Shown: in pieces, positions 1 to 7,923 of the stretch
Position numbering within the stretch: position 1 is the stretch's first letter
Layout of the letters: each line of letters begins with the position of its first letter
NCBI GenBank assembly: GCA_002717185.1
Contig: PBDC01000063.1
Coordinates: 1-16,881, forward strand
DNA length: 16,881 nt
Source of the DNA: Rhodospirillaceae bacterium
GTDB taxonomy: Bacteria > Pseudomonadota > Alphaproteobacteria > UBA8366 > GCA-2717185
Reading direction: 5' to 3'
Program-made: the position numbers and the translations under genes
Notes under the pieces: model-generated
What the model saw: only the letters and a program-made list of their open reading frames with translations
Told to the model about the DNA's origin: nothing
Databases searched by the model: none

Positions 1-1958
1 GCTTGAAAGGAAAAACACGGATACAGCGGCACCTCGTTTTTTTCGTTTGGCAGGGATCCTGCGCCCGGAACCTGCTGCACGGAATAAGCCTGCAGCCCTA
101 GTTCGTGGCCAGGCGGCATTCTGTGAAACTGCTTATGTGCTATGTGACAAATTTCACCCCAATCCAACTTGCGTGATGGTGAACCGCGTACATTGAATTC
201 ACCATCTGAATATTCGATCTGATCTTTTTCGACCCTGAGATCGTGGGCGGCGATTGCAATCATTTTTTGTTTAATCTCGCGAGCTGCATTCGACGTCGCA
301 GTTCCCAGCACAATAGTCATTCGGCTTGCGACAGGACTCCGTGTAGGCAGAGCTTCCAGGGAATCTCCATGCAAAACGCGGATTGTGTCGGGGTCTCGTT
401 CCAACTCTTCTCCCGCAATGGTGGAAACCATTGTCTCATGGCCCTGTCCGGAGGAAGTTGTGCACATCACAGCCGTAATTGCGCCTGTCGGCTCAACCTT
501 TATCAATATCGATTCCACAAACGTAGTGATTTGAAGCTTGGGGTTGAAAAGATACTCGAAGATGTTGTTACCCCCGCCTGGTTCCAAGCAAGTTGCCAGA
601 CCAATCCCGGCAAGCTTACCCTCCGCACGCAGGGCATCACGTCGCTCAACCAATTTATCCCAATTCGAAGTTTCAAGGGCGCTCTCAAGTACCGCGTGGA
701 AATCACCGGAATCATAAAGAGATCCAGGAGGAATTTTCCAAGGAAATTCTTCCTTACGAACAAGATTACGAGAACGAACCTCGATCCGGTCTAGCCCTAA
801 AAACTTAGCGACACGCTCAACGCCGCACTCAATTGCAAAATTTGTAGGTGACTGGCCAAAGCCCCGGACCGGGACTTGGCCGGTCTTGTTTGATGTCACC
901 GAAATTGCTTCATATTCAATCGAATTTACACGGTAAGGCCCGCACAAAGCCGTAATGGGTTTGCCAAGTTGCAGAGGCGCGCGTCCAGGGTACGCGCCTA
1001 CATCGTCCAGTGCCCGCATCTTAAGGGACTTGATGACGCCCTCATTATCAAATGCCATCGTAACGTCGAAGATCCGGTCGGGCCCGTGCGCGTCACCTCC
1101 AGACATATTATCCAGCCGGTCCTCAATAAAGCGCACCGGAAATCCAAATTTCTTTGTCAAATAACTGACGAGAACCGTGTGCTTTATTCCACGCTTAACC
1201 CCGTAGGAGCCGCCGACATCGACGTCATTATGAACCCGTACATTATTCATGGGCATGCGCATCGCGTTGGCGATTTGATCCTGGTATTGAGGCATCTGGA
1301 TCGACGCCCAGACGTCAAGTATGTCTGTAATACCATCCCATTTTGCGACGACGCCGAACGTTTCTATTGGCACGGTCGAAGATCGTCCCCATCGAGCACG
1401 ATAACTGATTTTATGGGGGGTCTCACCAAAATCTTGTTCTACTGGGCCCCACGTCCAAGTATTCTGAAATAATACGTTGCTACCATGATCCGGATGAACC
1501 AAGGGTTGATCTTCCTCAAGCATTTTTTCGGAATCAACGGCTGCGGGGAGGGCTTCGTAGTCAACCTGGATCAATTCAGCGGCGTCCTCGGCCACGTATC
1601 GCGAGTCAGCCACAACCGCGGCTACCCATTCGCCAGCGTAACGCGTCATATTAACAGCAAGCGGGTACCATTTTACGTTGGGCAGATCCAAACCGTGGAA
1701 AAGTGAATTTGTTTCGCGTGCGATCTCTTCTCCTGTCAGCACATAATGCACACCGGGAACCGCCATCGCCGCATCTATGTTTATGGCGACGATATTTGCC
1801 CGCGCATGAGGGCTTGCCAAAACGGCAACATGTTTCATTCCCGGGACGTCTACGTCGGCAACGTACTTGCCTCGACCTGTTATAAACCGCCGATCCTCCT
1901 TTGTCCGGCGCTTACGAGACACATATCGATAGTTGGGCAATGCGGGTGCGGTACTCAT
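1..1958 (-). CDS. Molybdenum hydroxylase large subunit (CoxL/XdhB family), second copy, 3' end cut by window edge
   Basis: An uninterrupted minus-strand frame runs from the ATG at 1958 to the left edge (652 codons), with no stop in the window. It is the molybdopterin-binding, catalytic subunit of a xanthine dehydrogenase/CO dehydrogenase-type hydroxylase. Seen: the N-terminal a/b hammerhead (residues about 28-140, with RYAGEWVAAVVADS near 106-119), VDVGGSYGVKRG (246-257), the active-site loop as VPVRGFGQ (362-369) and SSGQGHETM (502-510) for the cofactor. Known members are about 750-800 residues, so roughly 120-150 residues with the catalytic Glu lie outside the window. The ATG overlaps the stop of the 2Fe-2S gene (ATGA), so the two are probably translationally coupled and form one enzyme with the FAD subunit before them. 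The loop is neither AYRCSFR (true CO dehydrogenase) nor the usual AYRGAGR. Substrate unknown. Confidence 0.9.
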   Translation of the reverse strand, partial: MSTAPALPNYRYVSRKRRTKEDRRFITGRGKYVADVDVPGMKHVAVLASPHARANIVAINIDAAMAVPGVHYVLTGEEIARETNSLFHGLDLPNVKWYPLAVNMTRYAGEWVAAVVADSRYVAEDAAELIQVDYEALPAAVDSEKMLEEDQPLVHPDHGSNVLFQNTWTWGPVEQDFGETPHKISYRARWGRSSTVPIETFGVVAKWDGITDILDVWASIQMPQYQDQIANAMRMPMNNVRVHNDVDVGGSYGVKRGIKHTVLVSYLTKKFGFPVRFIEDRLDNMSGGDAHGPDRIFDVTMAFDNEGVIKSLKMRALDDVGAYPGRAPLQLGKPITALCGPYRVNSIEYEAISVTSNKTGQVPVRGFGQSPTNFAIECGVERVAKFLGLDRIEVRSRNLVRKEEFPWKIPPGSLYDSGDFHAVLESALETSNWDKLVERRDALRAEGKLAGIGLATCLEPGGGNNIFEYLFNPKLQITTFVESILIKVEPTGAITAVMCTTSSGQGHETMVSTIAGEELERDPDTIRVLHGDSLEALPTRSPVASRMTIVLGTATSNAAREIKQKMIAIAAHDLRVEKDQIEYSDGEFNVRGSPSRKLDWGEICHIAHKQFHRMPPGHELGLQAYSVQQVPGAGSLPNEKNEVPLYPCFSFQ

Positions 1959-2440
1959 GCCGCAGTCCCGCTGCGCCGTTTCGCTGTTAATTTAACTGCC
2001 TCTATAATTTGTTGATAACCCGTACAACGGCACAGATTCCCACTAATTGCCTCTCGAACCTCCTCATCATCAGGTTCCGGATTGTCTTCCAACAACGCAT
2101 GGCCCGCGATCAACATTCCGGGCGTACAATATCCGCACTGCATCGCATGGCATTCCCAAAACGAGTCCTGCAGGTCGCTCAGCTCGCCGTCTTTTGTTGA
2201 GAGGCCCTCCACGGTTGTTATTTGATGTCCCTCTGCCTGAACAGCAAACATCAGGCACGAGCGAACCGGCTCTCCGTCCAAAAGAATAGAACACGCTCCG
2301 CAAATACCGTGCTCGCAGCCAACGTGTGTACCAGTAAGTCTTAAGACATCCCGCAGGCAATCGACTAACGTCATTCTCGTTGAGACCTGGGCTTGCCTGT
2401 TTTCTCCGTTCACGGATAGCGTAATTTGAAGTTCTTTCAT
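1955..2440 (-). CDS. 2Fe-2S subunit of molybdenum hydroxylase (CoxS/XdhC-type iron-sulfur subunit)
   Basis: 161 residues, normal for the family. This small subunit carries two [2Fe-2S] clusters that pass electrons from the molybdenum site to FAD. The plant-ferredoxin-type N-terminal cluster is ligated by C42, C47, C50 and C62 (VGCEHGICGAC at 40-50). The C-terminal four-helix domain has C102, C105, C137 and C139 (MQCGYCTPGM and GNLCRCTGY). Q101, just before the second cluster pair, is the residue that normally contacts the cytosine dinucleotide of the cofactor. The start overlaps the FAD-subunit stop by 4 nt and its own stop overlaps the next large-subunit start by 4 nt, so FAD, FeS and large subunit are a tight unit. 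All eight ligands are intact, so the protein should be functional. Confidence 0.97.
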   Translation of the reverse strand: MKELQITLSVNGENRQAQVSTRMTLVDCLRDVLRLTGTHVGCEHGICGACSILLDGEPVRSCLMFAVQAEGHQITTVEGLSTKDGELSDLQDSFWECHAMQCGYCTPGMLIAGHALLEDNPEPDDEEVREAISGNLCRCTGYQQIIEAVKLTAKRRSGTAA

Positions 2441-3306
2441 TCTTGTGCCTCGTCAACCGCGTCTTCCACCGCCCTCGAAATCAGTGCACGTGCAACTCGT
2501 CGGCGATAATCGGCGGTCGCGTGAACGTCGGTGTCTGGATCAATTTCATCGTCTAACTGGAACAAGGCCTGATCAATAGCCTCCGGGGGACGCCCGGTGA
2601 GTAGTTTTTCTACTGACCGCAGCCTGACTGGAGACGGAGCAACACCGCCGACCGTTATCGCCGCGCGGACAATCACGTCGTCCGTTCCAAGCTCAAGTTG
2701 TGCGGCGGCTGCCACAATTGCAAAGTCACCTTGGCGGCTGGCTGTCTCATGAAAACCTGTTCCGACCTTTTTGCCGGCCCAAACCGGTATTCGGATCTCC
2801 GTAAGAAGCTGATCGGGCTGTATATTGGTCACCATAGCCGCCTCAAAAAAACCGTCTAATGAGAGTTCCTCCTCTCCGCGGATACTTTTTAAAATAATTC
2901 TTGCGTCGAGTACTAGTGCGGCTAAAGCCAATTCGGCCGAGGGGTCCCCGTGGACAATACTTCCACCGATGGTTCCCCGGTTTCTGGTTTGGCTGTGGCC
3001 AACATTTCGGATTGCCTTAGAAATCAGTGGCAGCCGTTCAACGATTAAATCCGATCGCTCAATTACGCGTTGGCGAGTACAACCGCCGATTACAATATGA
3101 TCACCGTGATCATGGATTCCAGCCAATTCAACCACGTCGTTGATATCTATTAACATGTCTGGGCGCGCCATGCGCATTGCCATGAGAGGCACAAGCGTTT
3201 GCCCGCCGGCGATGACTTTGCGCTCGTCTTGGCCCGCTTCCGCCAAGAGCTTGCAAACCTCATTTACGTCAGCGGCCCGAACGTAGTCGAAAGGGGCGGC
3301 TTTCAT
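2437..3306 (-). CDS. FAD-binding subunit of molybdenum hydroxylase (CoxM family)
   Basis: 289 residues, the usual size for this medium subunit, which carries FAD and delivers electrons to an acceptor. Seen: the PCMH-type FAD-binding motifs AGGQTLVPLM (33-42) and RGTIGGSIVHGDPSAE (110-125), followed by the CO dehydrogenase flavoprotein C-terminal domain from about residue 180 (ITVGGVAPSPVR). The ATG at 3306 is preceded by GAAGGA six nt upstream, a good ribosome-binding site, and no upstream in-frame start is more convincing. It is the first gene of the FAD-FeS-large subunit unit and follows a 155-bp gap with a promoter candidate. It is the only FAD subunit in the window and may serve both large subunits. 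Confidence 0.96.
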   Translation of the reverse strand: MKAAPFDYVRAADVNEVCKLLAEAGQDERKVIAGGQTLVPLMAMRMARPDMLIDINDVVELAGIHDHGDHIVIGGCTRQRVIERSDLIVERLPLISKAIRNVGHSQTRNRGTIGGSIVHGDPSAELALAALVLDARIILKSIRGEEELSLDGFFEAAMVTNIQPDQLLTEIRIPVWAGKKVGTGFHETASRQGDFAIVAAAAQLELGTDDVIVRAAITVGGVAPSPVRLRSVEKLLTGRPPEAIDQALFQLDDEIDPDTDVHATADYRRRVARALISRAVEDAVDEAQE

Positions 3307-3347
3307 CGCACGTCCTTCAGTCCTGTGGAGAAAAAATCGTTATACTG

Positions 3348-3377
3348 CTTATACTTTCATATATGCTGAAACCGCAA
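3348..3377 (-). promoter_or_regulatory. Candidate sigma70-type promoter for the FAD-FeS-large subunit genes
   Basis: On the minus strand TTGCGG (3377-3372) and TATAAG (3353-3348) are separated by 18 nt, a plausible -35/-10 pair. Transcription would start near 3341, leaving a leader of about 35 nt before the ATG at 3306. A second GTATAA copy follows 9 nt downstream (3345-3340). The element lies in the only sizeable gap inside the minus-strand run. Matches to this consensus are common by chance, so this is a candidate only. Confidence 0.4.
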
Positions 3378-3398
3378 CTTATCGCCATTCGCAAGCGT

Positions 3399-3455
3399 AT
3401 GGTACCCCTTAGGATATAAAATAACGGGGTAGCGGGGTGCCTCTAAAGGTATCAT
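3399..3455. repeat. Imperfect inverted repeat in the 155-bp gap after the first large-subunit gene
   Basis: The arms at 3399-3413 and 3440-3455 pair imperfectly, with an outer stretch of 7 of 8 pairs (ATGGTACC against GGTATCAT) and an inner TTAG/CTAA stretch, around a loop of about 26 nt. The repeat begins 7 nt after the stop of the large-subunit gene (TAA at 3464-3462). It could be a weak terminator, an mRNA 3'-end stabiliser or an operator for the promoter just downstream. No T-run follows it on the minus strand, so a classical intrinsic terminator is not supported. Confidence 0.35.
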
Positions 3456-3461
3456 TTCTTT

Positions 3462-5804
3462 TTACTGCGAAGACCCCTGAATGATGGACCATATTTTATA
3501 TGGGGTAACAGGCATTCTTATATCTCGAACACCGTAAGGGCGTAGAGCGTCAACAAAGGCATTAACCAGTACCGCGAGTGCTGGAGTTGTGCCACCCTCA
3601 CCGCCAGCTTTAACACCTAGCGGATTAGTCGGCGACGGCACTTCGTTCAAGGCCGTTTCAAAAAATGGAAATTCATCCGCCCGTGGCAAATGGTAATCCA
3701 TAAATGACCCGGCCAAAGGTTGCCCAGAACTATGATCCATTGCGCATAATTCACCGAGCGCTTCGCCAGCGCCCTGGACAATACCACCGTGGGTTTGGCC
3801 ATCAACAATAAGTGGGTTTATGGCACGACCCACGTCGTCAACAGCAAAATATCGCGCGACGTCGTACCCACCCGTTTCAGGGTCAATCTCGATTTCGCAA
3901 ACGTGACAGCCGTTGGGAAATACCGGAACCTCCATCACGTTGTCTTCAGAGACAGAAAGTCCTTCGGGGTGCACCTCAGACACACCCCTGATCGTTTGTA
4001 TACTTCTTGCGAGTTCGAATAGCGTGATAGTCCGGTCGGTCCCCGTAACGACAAACCGGCCCTCGCGGAACTCGATGTCCGCCGCAGCGGTTTCCAGTGC
4101 TAAGGCAGCAATCTTTCTGCCCTTATCTATTAAGGCGTCGGCCGCCTTAATGATTACAGTACCCGCCATACGCATTGATCTACCACTATGTGAACCCCCG
4201 CCGACCTTGACGACGTCGGTATCACCGATAATGACGTTTATGGAGCTTACTGAAATACCAAGCCATTCCGCCGCCACCTGAGCAAAACTGGTCTCGTGGC
4301 CCTGGCCACTGGGCTGCGTCCCAACAACAAGATCAACTGTGTCATTCAATTGGACACGAAGTTCCGCTTGCTCACGTGGTGTCCCTATAGATGATTCGAC
4401 GTAGTTCGCAAAACCCCGACCTAATAGCTTACCTTGTGCCGTTGCCTGCTGGCGCCGCTCCTCGAAGCCATTCCAGTCCGACAGTGTCATGGCTAAATCC
4501 ATACTTTTTGAATACTCGCCACTGTCGTAGGTCATACCAACTGCATTCCGGTATGGCATTTGTTGAGAGGTCACAACATTCTTTCGACGAAGCTCTATAG
4601 GATCAAAGCCGCACTCATTAGCAGCGGTCTCAATTAAACGTTCTATCGCAAATGTGACCTCAGGCCGTCCAGAACTGCGGTACGCATTTGTTGGCGGTGT
4701 GTTGGTAAAGACAGCCCGAGAACGAAGGTGGGCGACGGGAATGTCGTACGAGCCTGTAATCAATCCAGAGCCCTTACTTAGGGGTGAAAGCGAGACCATC
4801 CGCGCGCCGACGTTGCTTAAGTTATCAGCGCGGAGCGCAAGAAAAGAACCGTCTTTATCTATTGCCAGTGTAACTCGCGTGACCAAGTCCCTTCCCTGGT
4901 AATCGCTTATAAAAGCCTCGCTACGCTCGCATGTGTATTTAACAGGACGACCAATTTTCCGTGCAGCCCAAGCAACAAGTGGAAACTCAATGTAGAGCCT
5001 ATTTCGTGTCCCGAAATTACCGCCGACATCTTTTGATATTACACGGACATCTTTGGGATCCACCTTGAGAATTTCTGCAATCTCCCTTTTTTGACGCACT
5101 GAACCTCCGGAGCCAGCGTAGATCGTGTAACGCTTGGTCGTTTTATCGTAAAATGCGAGGGCGGCCCTTGGCTCTAACGGTACGCCGGTGACCCGATCCA
5201 CATGAATCTGCATATCCACAATGTGCTCCGCAGCGTCGAATGCTCGTTCGGTACCCACGGCGTCACCAAAAAATGTTTCCACACAAACATTATTTCCTAA
5301 TTGTTCCCAAACATTAGGCGTGTCGTCGTTATCCGCTTTTTCGGTGGCTGTGACACTCGGTAATGGCTGATAGTCAATCTGCACGGCCTCACCCGCTTCG
5401 AAAGCTTGATTTTTTGTTTCCGCTACAACCACTGCCAGTGCTTCGCCCACATAGCGGGCCCGGTCTTTCGGCAGCAAACTGTGATCACCAACAAATACAT
5501 CCTTGCCACCCGGCCCGTGCAACTTCATGTCATGTTTCGTCGACGGCAAAGCGCTGTGGGGGATGGGCGCTAATCCATCGGCCGCACAGTCATGGCCGGT
5601 AAAAATCCCTAAGATACCCGGCATTTTATTCGCGTATTCTAGGTCAAAACCTTTTAGAACGGCATGCGCGTGAGTAGACCTCACCACAGTCATATAAGTT
5701 TGCCCCTCTAGGGACCAGTCGTCACTAAAACTGCCCTTTCCAGAAAGAAGGCGTGCATCTTCCTGCCGTCGAAAAGGCTGCCCAATCTTTTCATATACCA
5801 TCAT
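3462..5804 (-). CDS. Molybdenum hydroxylase large subunit (CoxL/XdhB family), first copy, complete
   Basis: 780 residues, full family length. Catalytic subunit binding the molybdopterin cofactor; the family hydroxylates heteroaromatic carbons or oxidises aldehydes with water as oxygen donor. Seen: the a/b hammerhead domain (about 20-155, with RYVGEALAVVVAE at 117-129), GGNFGTRN (261-268), active-site loop AYRSSGR (374-380), SGQGHE (499-504), GGGSHSGRSMRMAG (535-548) and the conserved GGEGG, in which E736 should be the catalytic base. The loop lacks the Cys of CO dehydrogenase AYRCSFR, so CO oxidation is not supported. The ATGATG start has no strong Shine-Dalgarno. The gene lies 61 bp after hyuA, with a strong hairpin between, and 155 bp before the FAD-subunit gene. 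It has no dedicated FAD or FeS partner next to it and may share the single downstream pair. Confidence 0.95.
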   Translation of the reverse strand: MMVYEKIGQPFRRQEDARLLSGKGSFSDDWSLEGQTYMTVVRSTHAHAVLKGFDLEYANKMPGILGIFTGHDCAADGLAPIPHSALPSTKHDMKLHGPGGKDVFVGDHSLLPKDRARYVGEALAVVVAETKNQAFEAGEAVQIDYQPLPSVTATEKADNDDTPNVWEQLGNNVCVETFFGDAVGTERAFDAAEHIVDMQIHVDRVTGVPLEPRAALAFYDKTTKRYTIYAGSGGSVRQKREIAEILKVDPKDVRVISKDVGGNFGTRNRLYIEFPLVAWAARKIGRPVKYTCERSEAFISDYQGRDLVTRVTLAIDKDGSFLALRADNLSNVGARMVSLSPLSKGSGLITGSYDIPVAHLRSRAVFTNTPPTNAYRSSGRPEVTFAIERLIETAANECGFDPIELRRKNVVTSQQMPYRNAVGMTYDSGEYSKSMDLAMTLSDWNGFEERRQQATAQGKLLGRGFANYVESSIGTPREQAELRVQLNDTVDLVVGTQPSGQGHETSFAQVAAEWLGISVSSINVIIGDTDVVKVGGGSHSGRSMRMAGTVIIKAADALIDKGRKIAALALETAAADIEFREGRFVVTGTDRTITLFELARSIQTIRGVSEVHPEGLSVSEDNVMEVPVFPNGCHVCEIEIDPETGGYDVARYFAVDDVGRAINPLIVDGQTHGGIVQGAGEALGELCAMDHSSGQPLAGSFMDYHLPRADEFPFFETALNEVPSPTNPLGVKAGGEGGTTPALAVLVNAFVDALRPYGVRDIRMPVTPYKIWSIIQGSSQ

Positions 5805-5833
5805 TTTTCAGTCGCATTAGCGGTCCGAGTAAA

Positions 5834-5867
5834 GACCCACTCCATACGTCGCCGTATGGAGTGGGTC
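5834..5867 (-). terminator. Perfect 15-bp hairpin with GNRA tetraloop between hyuA and the large-subunit gene
   Basis: GACCCACTCCATACG (5834-5848) is the exact reverse complement of 5853-5867. As minus-strand RNA this is a 15-bp stem closed by G:C around the loop GCGA, which fits the GNRA tetraloop class. The 5' arm overlaps the last two bases of the hyuA stop codon (5868-5866). Only UUUACU follows the stem, so a rho-independent terminator would be weak. Processing or stability of the 3' end of the hyuBA part of the message, or an attenuator lowering expression of the downstream molybdenum genes, is as likely. The hairpin is seen directly; its role is inference. Confidence 0.7.
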
Positions 5868-7923
5868 AAGATCGATCTAATGTTACAACCACATTTCCGA
5901 ACTCATCAACTCGCCCGACAAAATCCGGATCAATAAAGGTGGTCGCATCGGACTGCTCTAATAACGCAGGTCCATAGATTACCGCACCTATAGGCAACGC
6001 GAGCCGATCAAATATCCTCGATTGATGCCACTCACCCTCAATGTAAACATCACGGCTAGGGCACTCGGCTTTTTCGATTGACGTATTGCTTGGCGGGGCA
6101 AGTACAGAGAGATCAATCCGCGGTCTTCTCCCGACAACAGAAACTCGAAGGTTTACAATTCTGCACGGTATCCCTTCTAAAATTCGACCATATGCACGTT
6201 TGTAACTTGCCTCAAACGCTGCCTTTACCATGTCTATGTCTGTTGCATCACCAGGAAAGGGTGTCGAAACGGTATGCGTCTGGCCCACATAGAGAATATC
6301 TAGTTCTACAATAACGTCGGTCGCCTCCAGCCGAATACCGGCTTCCTCAAGACGGCGTCCACCTTCGCGTGCTCTTACTTCGATCTCCTGGTGAATCTGT
6401 TTAAGATCGAGATCATCCAACAACCTATTGATGGTCTGAACAAAATCGTGGCGCATATCAGCAATCACACACCCAAGAGCGCTCGTAACCCCTGGGTATC
6501 TTGGTATTAAGGCACCAGCGAGACCGACATCCTTCACGATAGCCCCGGCATGAAGGGCGCCACCACCGCCGAATGGCATAGCCGTAAACTTACGAGGATC
6601 ATGGCCGCGTTCTATGGAGACCAATCGAATTGCCCCGGCCATACGCGAGTTAGCAACCCGAATTATAGCCTCGGCAGCATCCAAATCAGCTAAACCTAGC
6701 GGGTTTCCAACGTGTTGAAATATGGCCTGGCGTGCAGCCTCTAGATCCAGTGCTTTTAATTTTCCGCCGATGGGCCGTTCCACATTTATACGCCCAAGGA
6801 GGACATTTGCATCCGTAACAGTGGGTCGTTCGTTTCCATTCCCATAGCAGGCGGGACCTGGATCGGCGCCCGCACTCTCAGGCCCTACTTGGAGAATACC
6901 TCCTCGATCAACATAAGCAATTGAACCTCCACCGGCCCCAATCGTCGTGATTTGAATCATTGGCGTTCGCACAACAAGGCCGAAGTCAATAGCGGATTGC
7001 GCTGCCAATTCGCTCTCACCATCTGCGACGAGTGCAACGTCAAAACTGGTCCCGCCCATATCACAGGTCACGACGTTGGGATAACCCGCGGAGGTCGCTA
7101 TATGAGCACCAGCGATAACTCCCGCGGCTGGTCCCGATAATGTGGTTTTCACCGGAATTTCCTGAGCGGTTTTGACACTCATCACGCCGCCATTAGATTG
7201 GACGATCAGGATATCACCCTCAAAGTCGGTTTCCTTTAAAGAAGATTGAAGGTTCTCTAGATAATGCCCAATAACGGGTTGCAGAGCAGCGTTAAGCGCC
7301 GTAGTCGACGTCCTCTCAAATTCCCGAAGTTCCGGAAGAATGTCACTCGACAGGGTGATATGGTCGTTAGGCCAAATCTTACGCACGGCATCCCGCGCGG
7401 CGCGCTCATTTTCGGGATTAGCATAAGAGTTAACAAACATTATTGCCAAAGCCTCAGCACCTGCGTCGATTAACTTTCTGGCAGATCTAACAACCCCCTC
7501 TGTGTCGACAGGGAGCCTTATAGAGCCATCGGCAAGCGTACGTTCTTCAACTTCAAAACGAAGATCGCGAGGGATTATTGGGTTATATGACCCCCTTAAA
7601 CCCCAAATTTCTGGACGATCGCGACGGCGCATTTCTAGTACGTCGCGAAACCCATGCGTCGTAATGAGCCCACATTTCGCACTTTTTCTTTCCAGCAACG
7701 CGTTTGTGCCAACGGTTGTCCCGTGAACTACGGTCGCGACCTCCGCGACCCCATTTTCTCCCGCACCGGCAACCACGCCCTCGATAAAGCCGCGAGACTG
7801 ATCGGTGGGTGTGGAAGGCACCTTGGCGGTGCGGCATTCACCGGTTGCCTCGTCCACCCAGAAAACGTCTGTGAAGGTTCCGCCGACATCAACGCCGACG
7901 ATTGCGGAGCGGCCGATACTCAT
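5866..7923 (-). CDS. hyuA: HyuA-type ATP-dependent hydantoinase/oxoprolinase/acetone carboxylase subunit
   Basis: 685 residues, typical of the stand-alone A subunit. The family has an ASKHA ATPase fold and activates a carbonyl or carboxyl group by phosphorylation for lactam/imide hydrolysis (N-methylhydantoinase, 5-oxoprolinase, caprolactamase) or ketone carboxylation. Seen: the N-terminal phosphate loop GVDVGGTFTD (10-19), GTTVGTNALLER (68-79), VQSNGGVM (241-248), SGPAAGVIAG (263-272), the second phosphate motif DMGGTSFD (288-295), IGAGGGSIA (328-336), SAGADPGPACYG (350-361), and a C-terminal region with GGGGALHAGAI. The ATG overlaps the hyuB stop by 4 nt, so A and B are probably made in equal amounts as one complex. 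Sequence alone does not separate hydrolase from carboxylase, but no acetone-carboxylase gamma subunit is present. Confidence 0.95.
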   Translation of the reverse strand: MSIGRSAIVGVDVGGTFTDVFWVDEATGECRTAKVPSTPTDQSRGFIEGVVAGAGENGVAEVATVVHGTTVGTNALLERKSAKCGLITTHGFRDVLEMRRRDRPEIWGLRGSYNPIIPRDLRFEVEERTLADGSIRLPVDTEGVVRSARKLIDAGAEALAIMFVNSYANPENERAARDAVRKIWPNDHITLSSDILPELREFERTSTTALNAALQPVIGHYLENLQSSLKETDFEGDILIVQSNGGVMSVKTAQEIPVKTTLSGPAAGVIAGAHIATSAGYPNVVTCDMGGTSFDVALVADGESELAAQSAIDFGLVVRTPMIQITTIGAGGGSIAYVDRGGILQVGPESAGADPGPACYGNGNERPTVTDANVLLGRINVERPIGGKLKALDLEAARQAIFQHVGNPLGLADLDAAEAIIRVANSRMAGAIRLVSIERGHDPRKFTAMPFGGGGALHAGAIVKDVGLAGALIPRYPGVTSALGCVIADMRHDFVQTINRLLDDLDLKQIHQEIEVRAREGGRRLEEAGIRLEATDVIVELDILYVGQTHTVSTPFPGDATDIDMVKAAFEASYKRAYGRILEGIPCRIVNLRVSVVGRRPRIDLSVLAPPSNTSIEKAECPSRDVYIEGEWHQSRIFDRLALPIGAVIYGPALLEQSDATTFIDPDFVGRVDEFGNVVVTLDRS

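Noticed and set aside
243..2015. A series of plus-strand open frames covering the left end
   Set aside because: They are antisense to one continuous minus-strand molybdenum hydroxylase frame from 1958 to the window edge, which carries family motifs throughout; none of the plus frames resembles a known protein.
1..5804. Aerobic CO dehydrogenase (CoxMSL)
   Set aside because: Gene types match, but neither large subunit has the AYRCSFR loop with the Cys needed for the Mo-Cu site, so a general molybdenum hydroxylase is the safer call.
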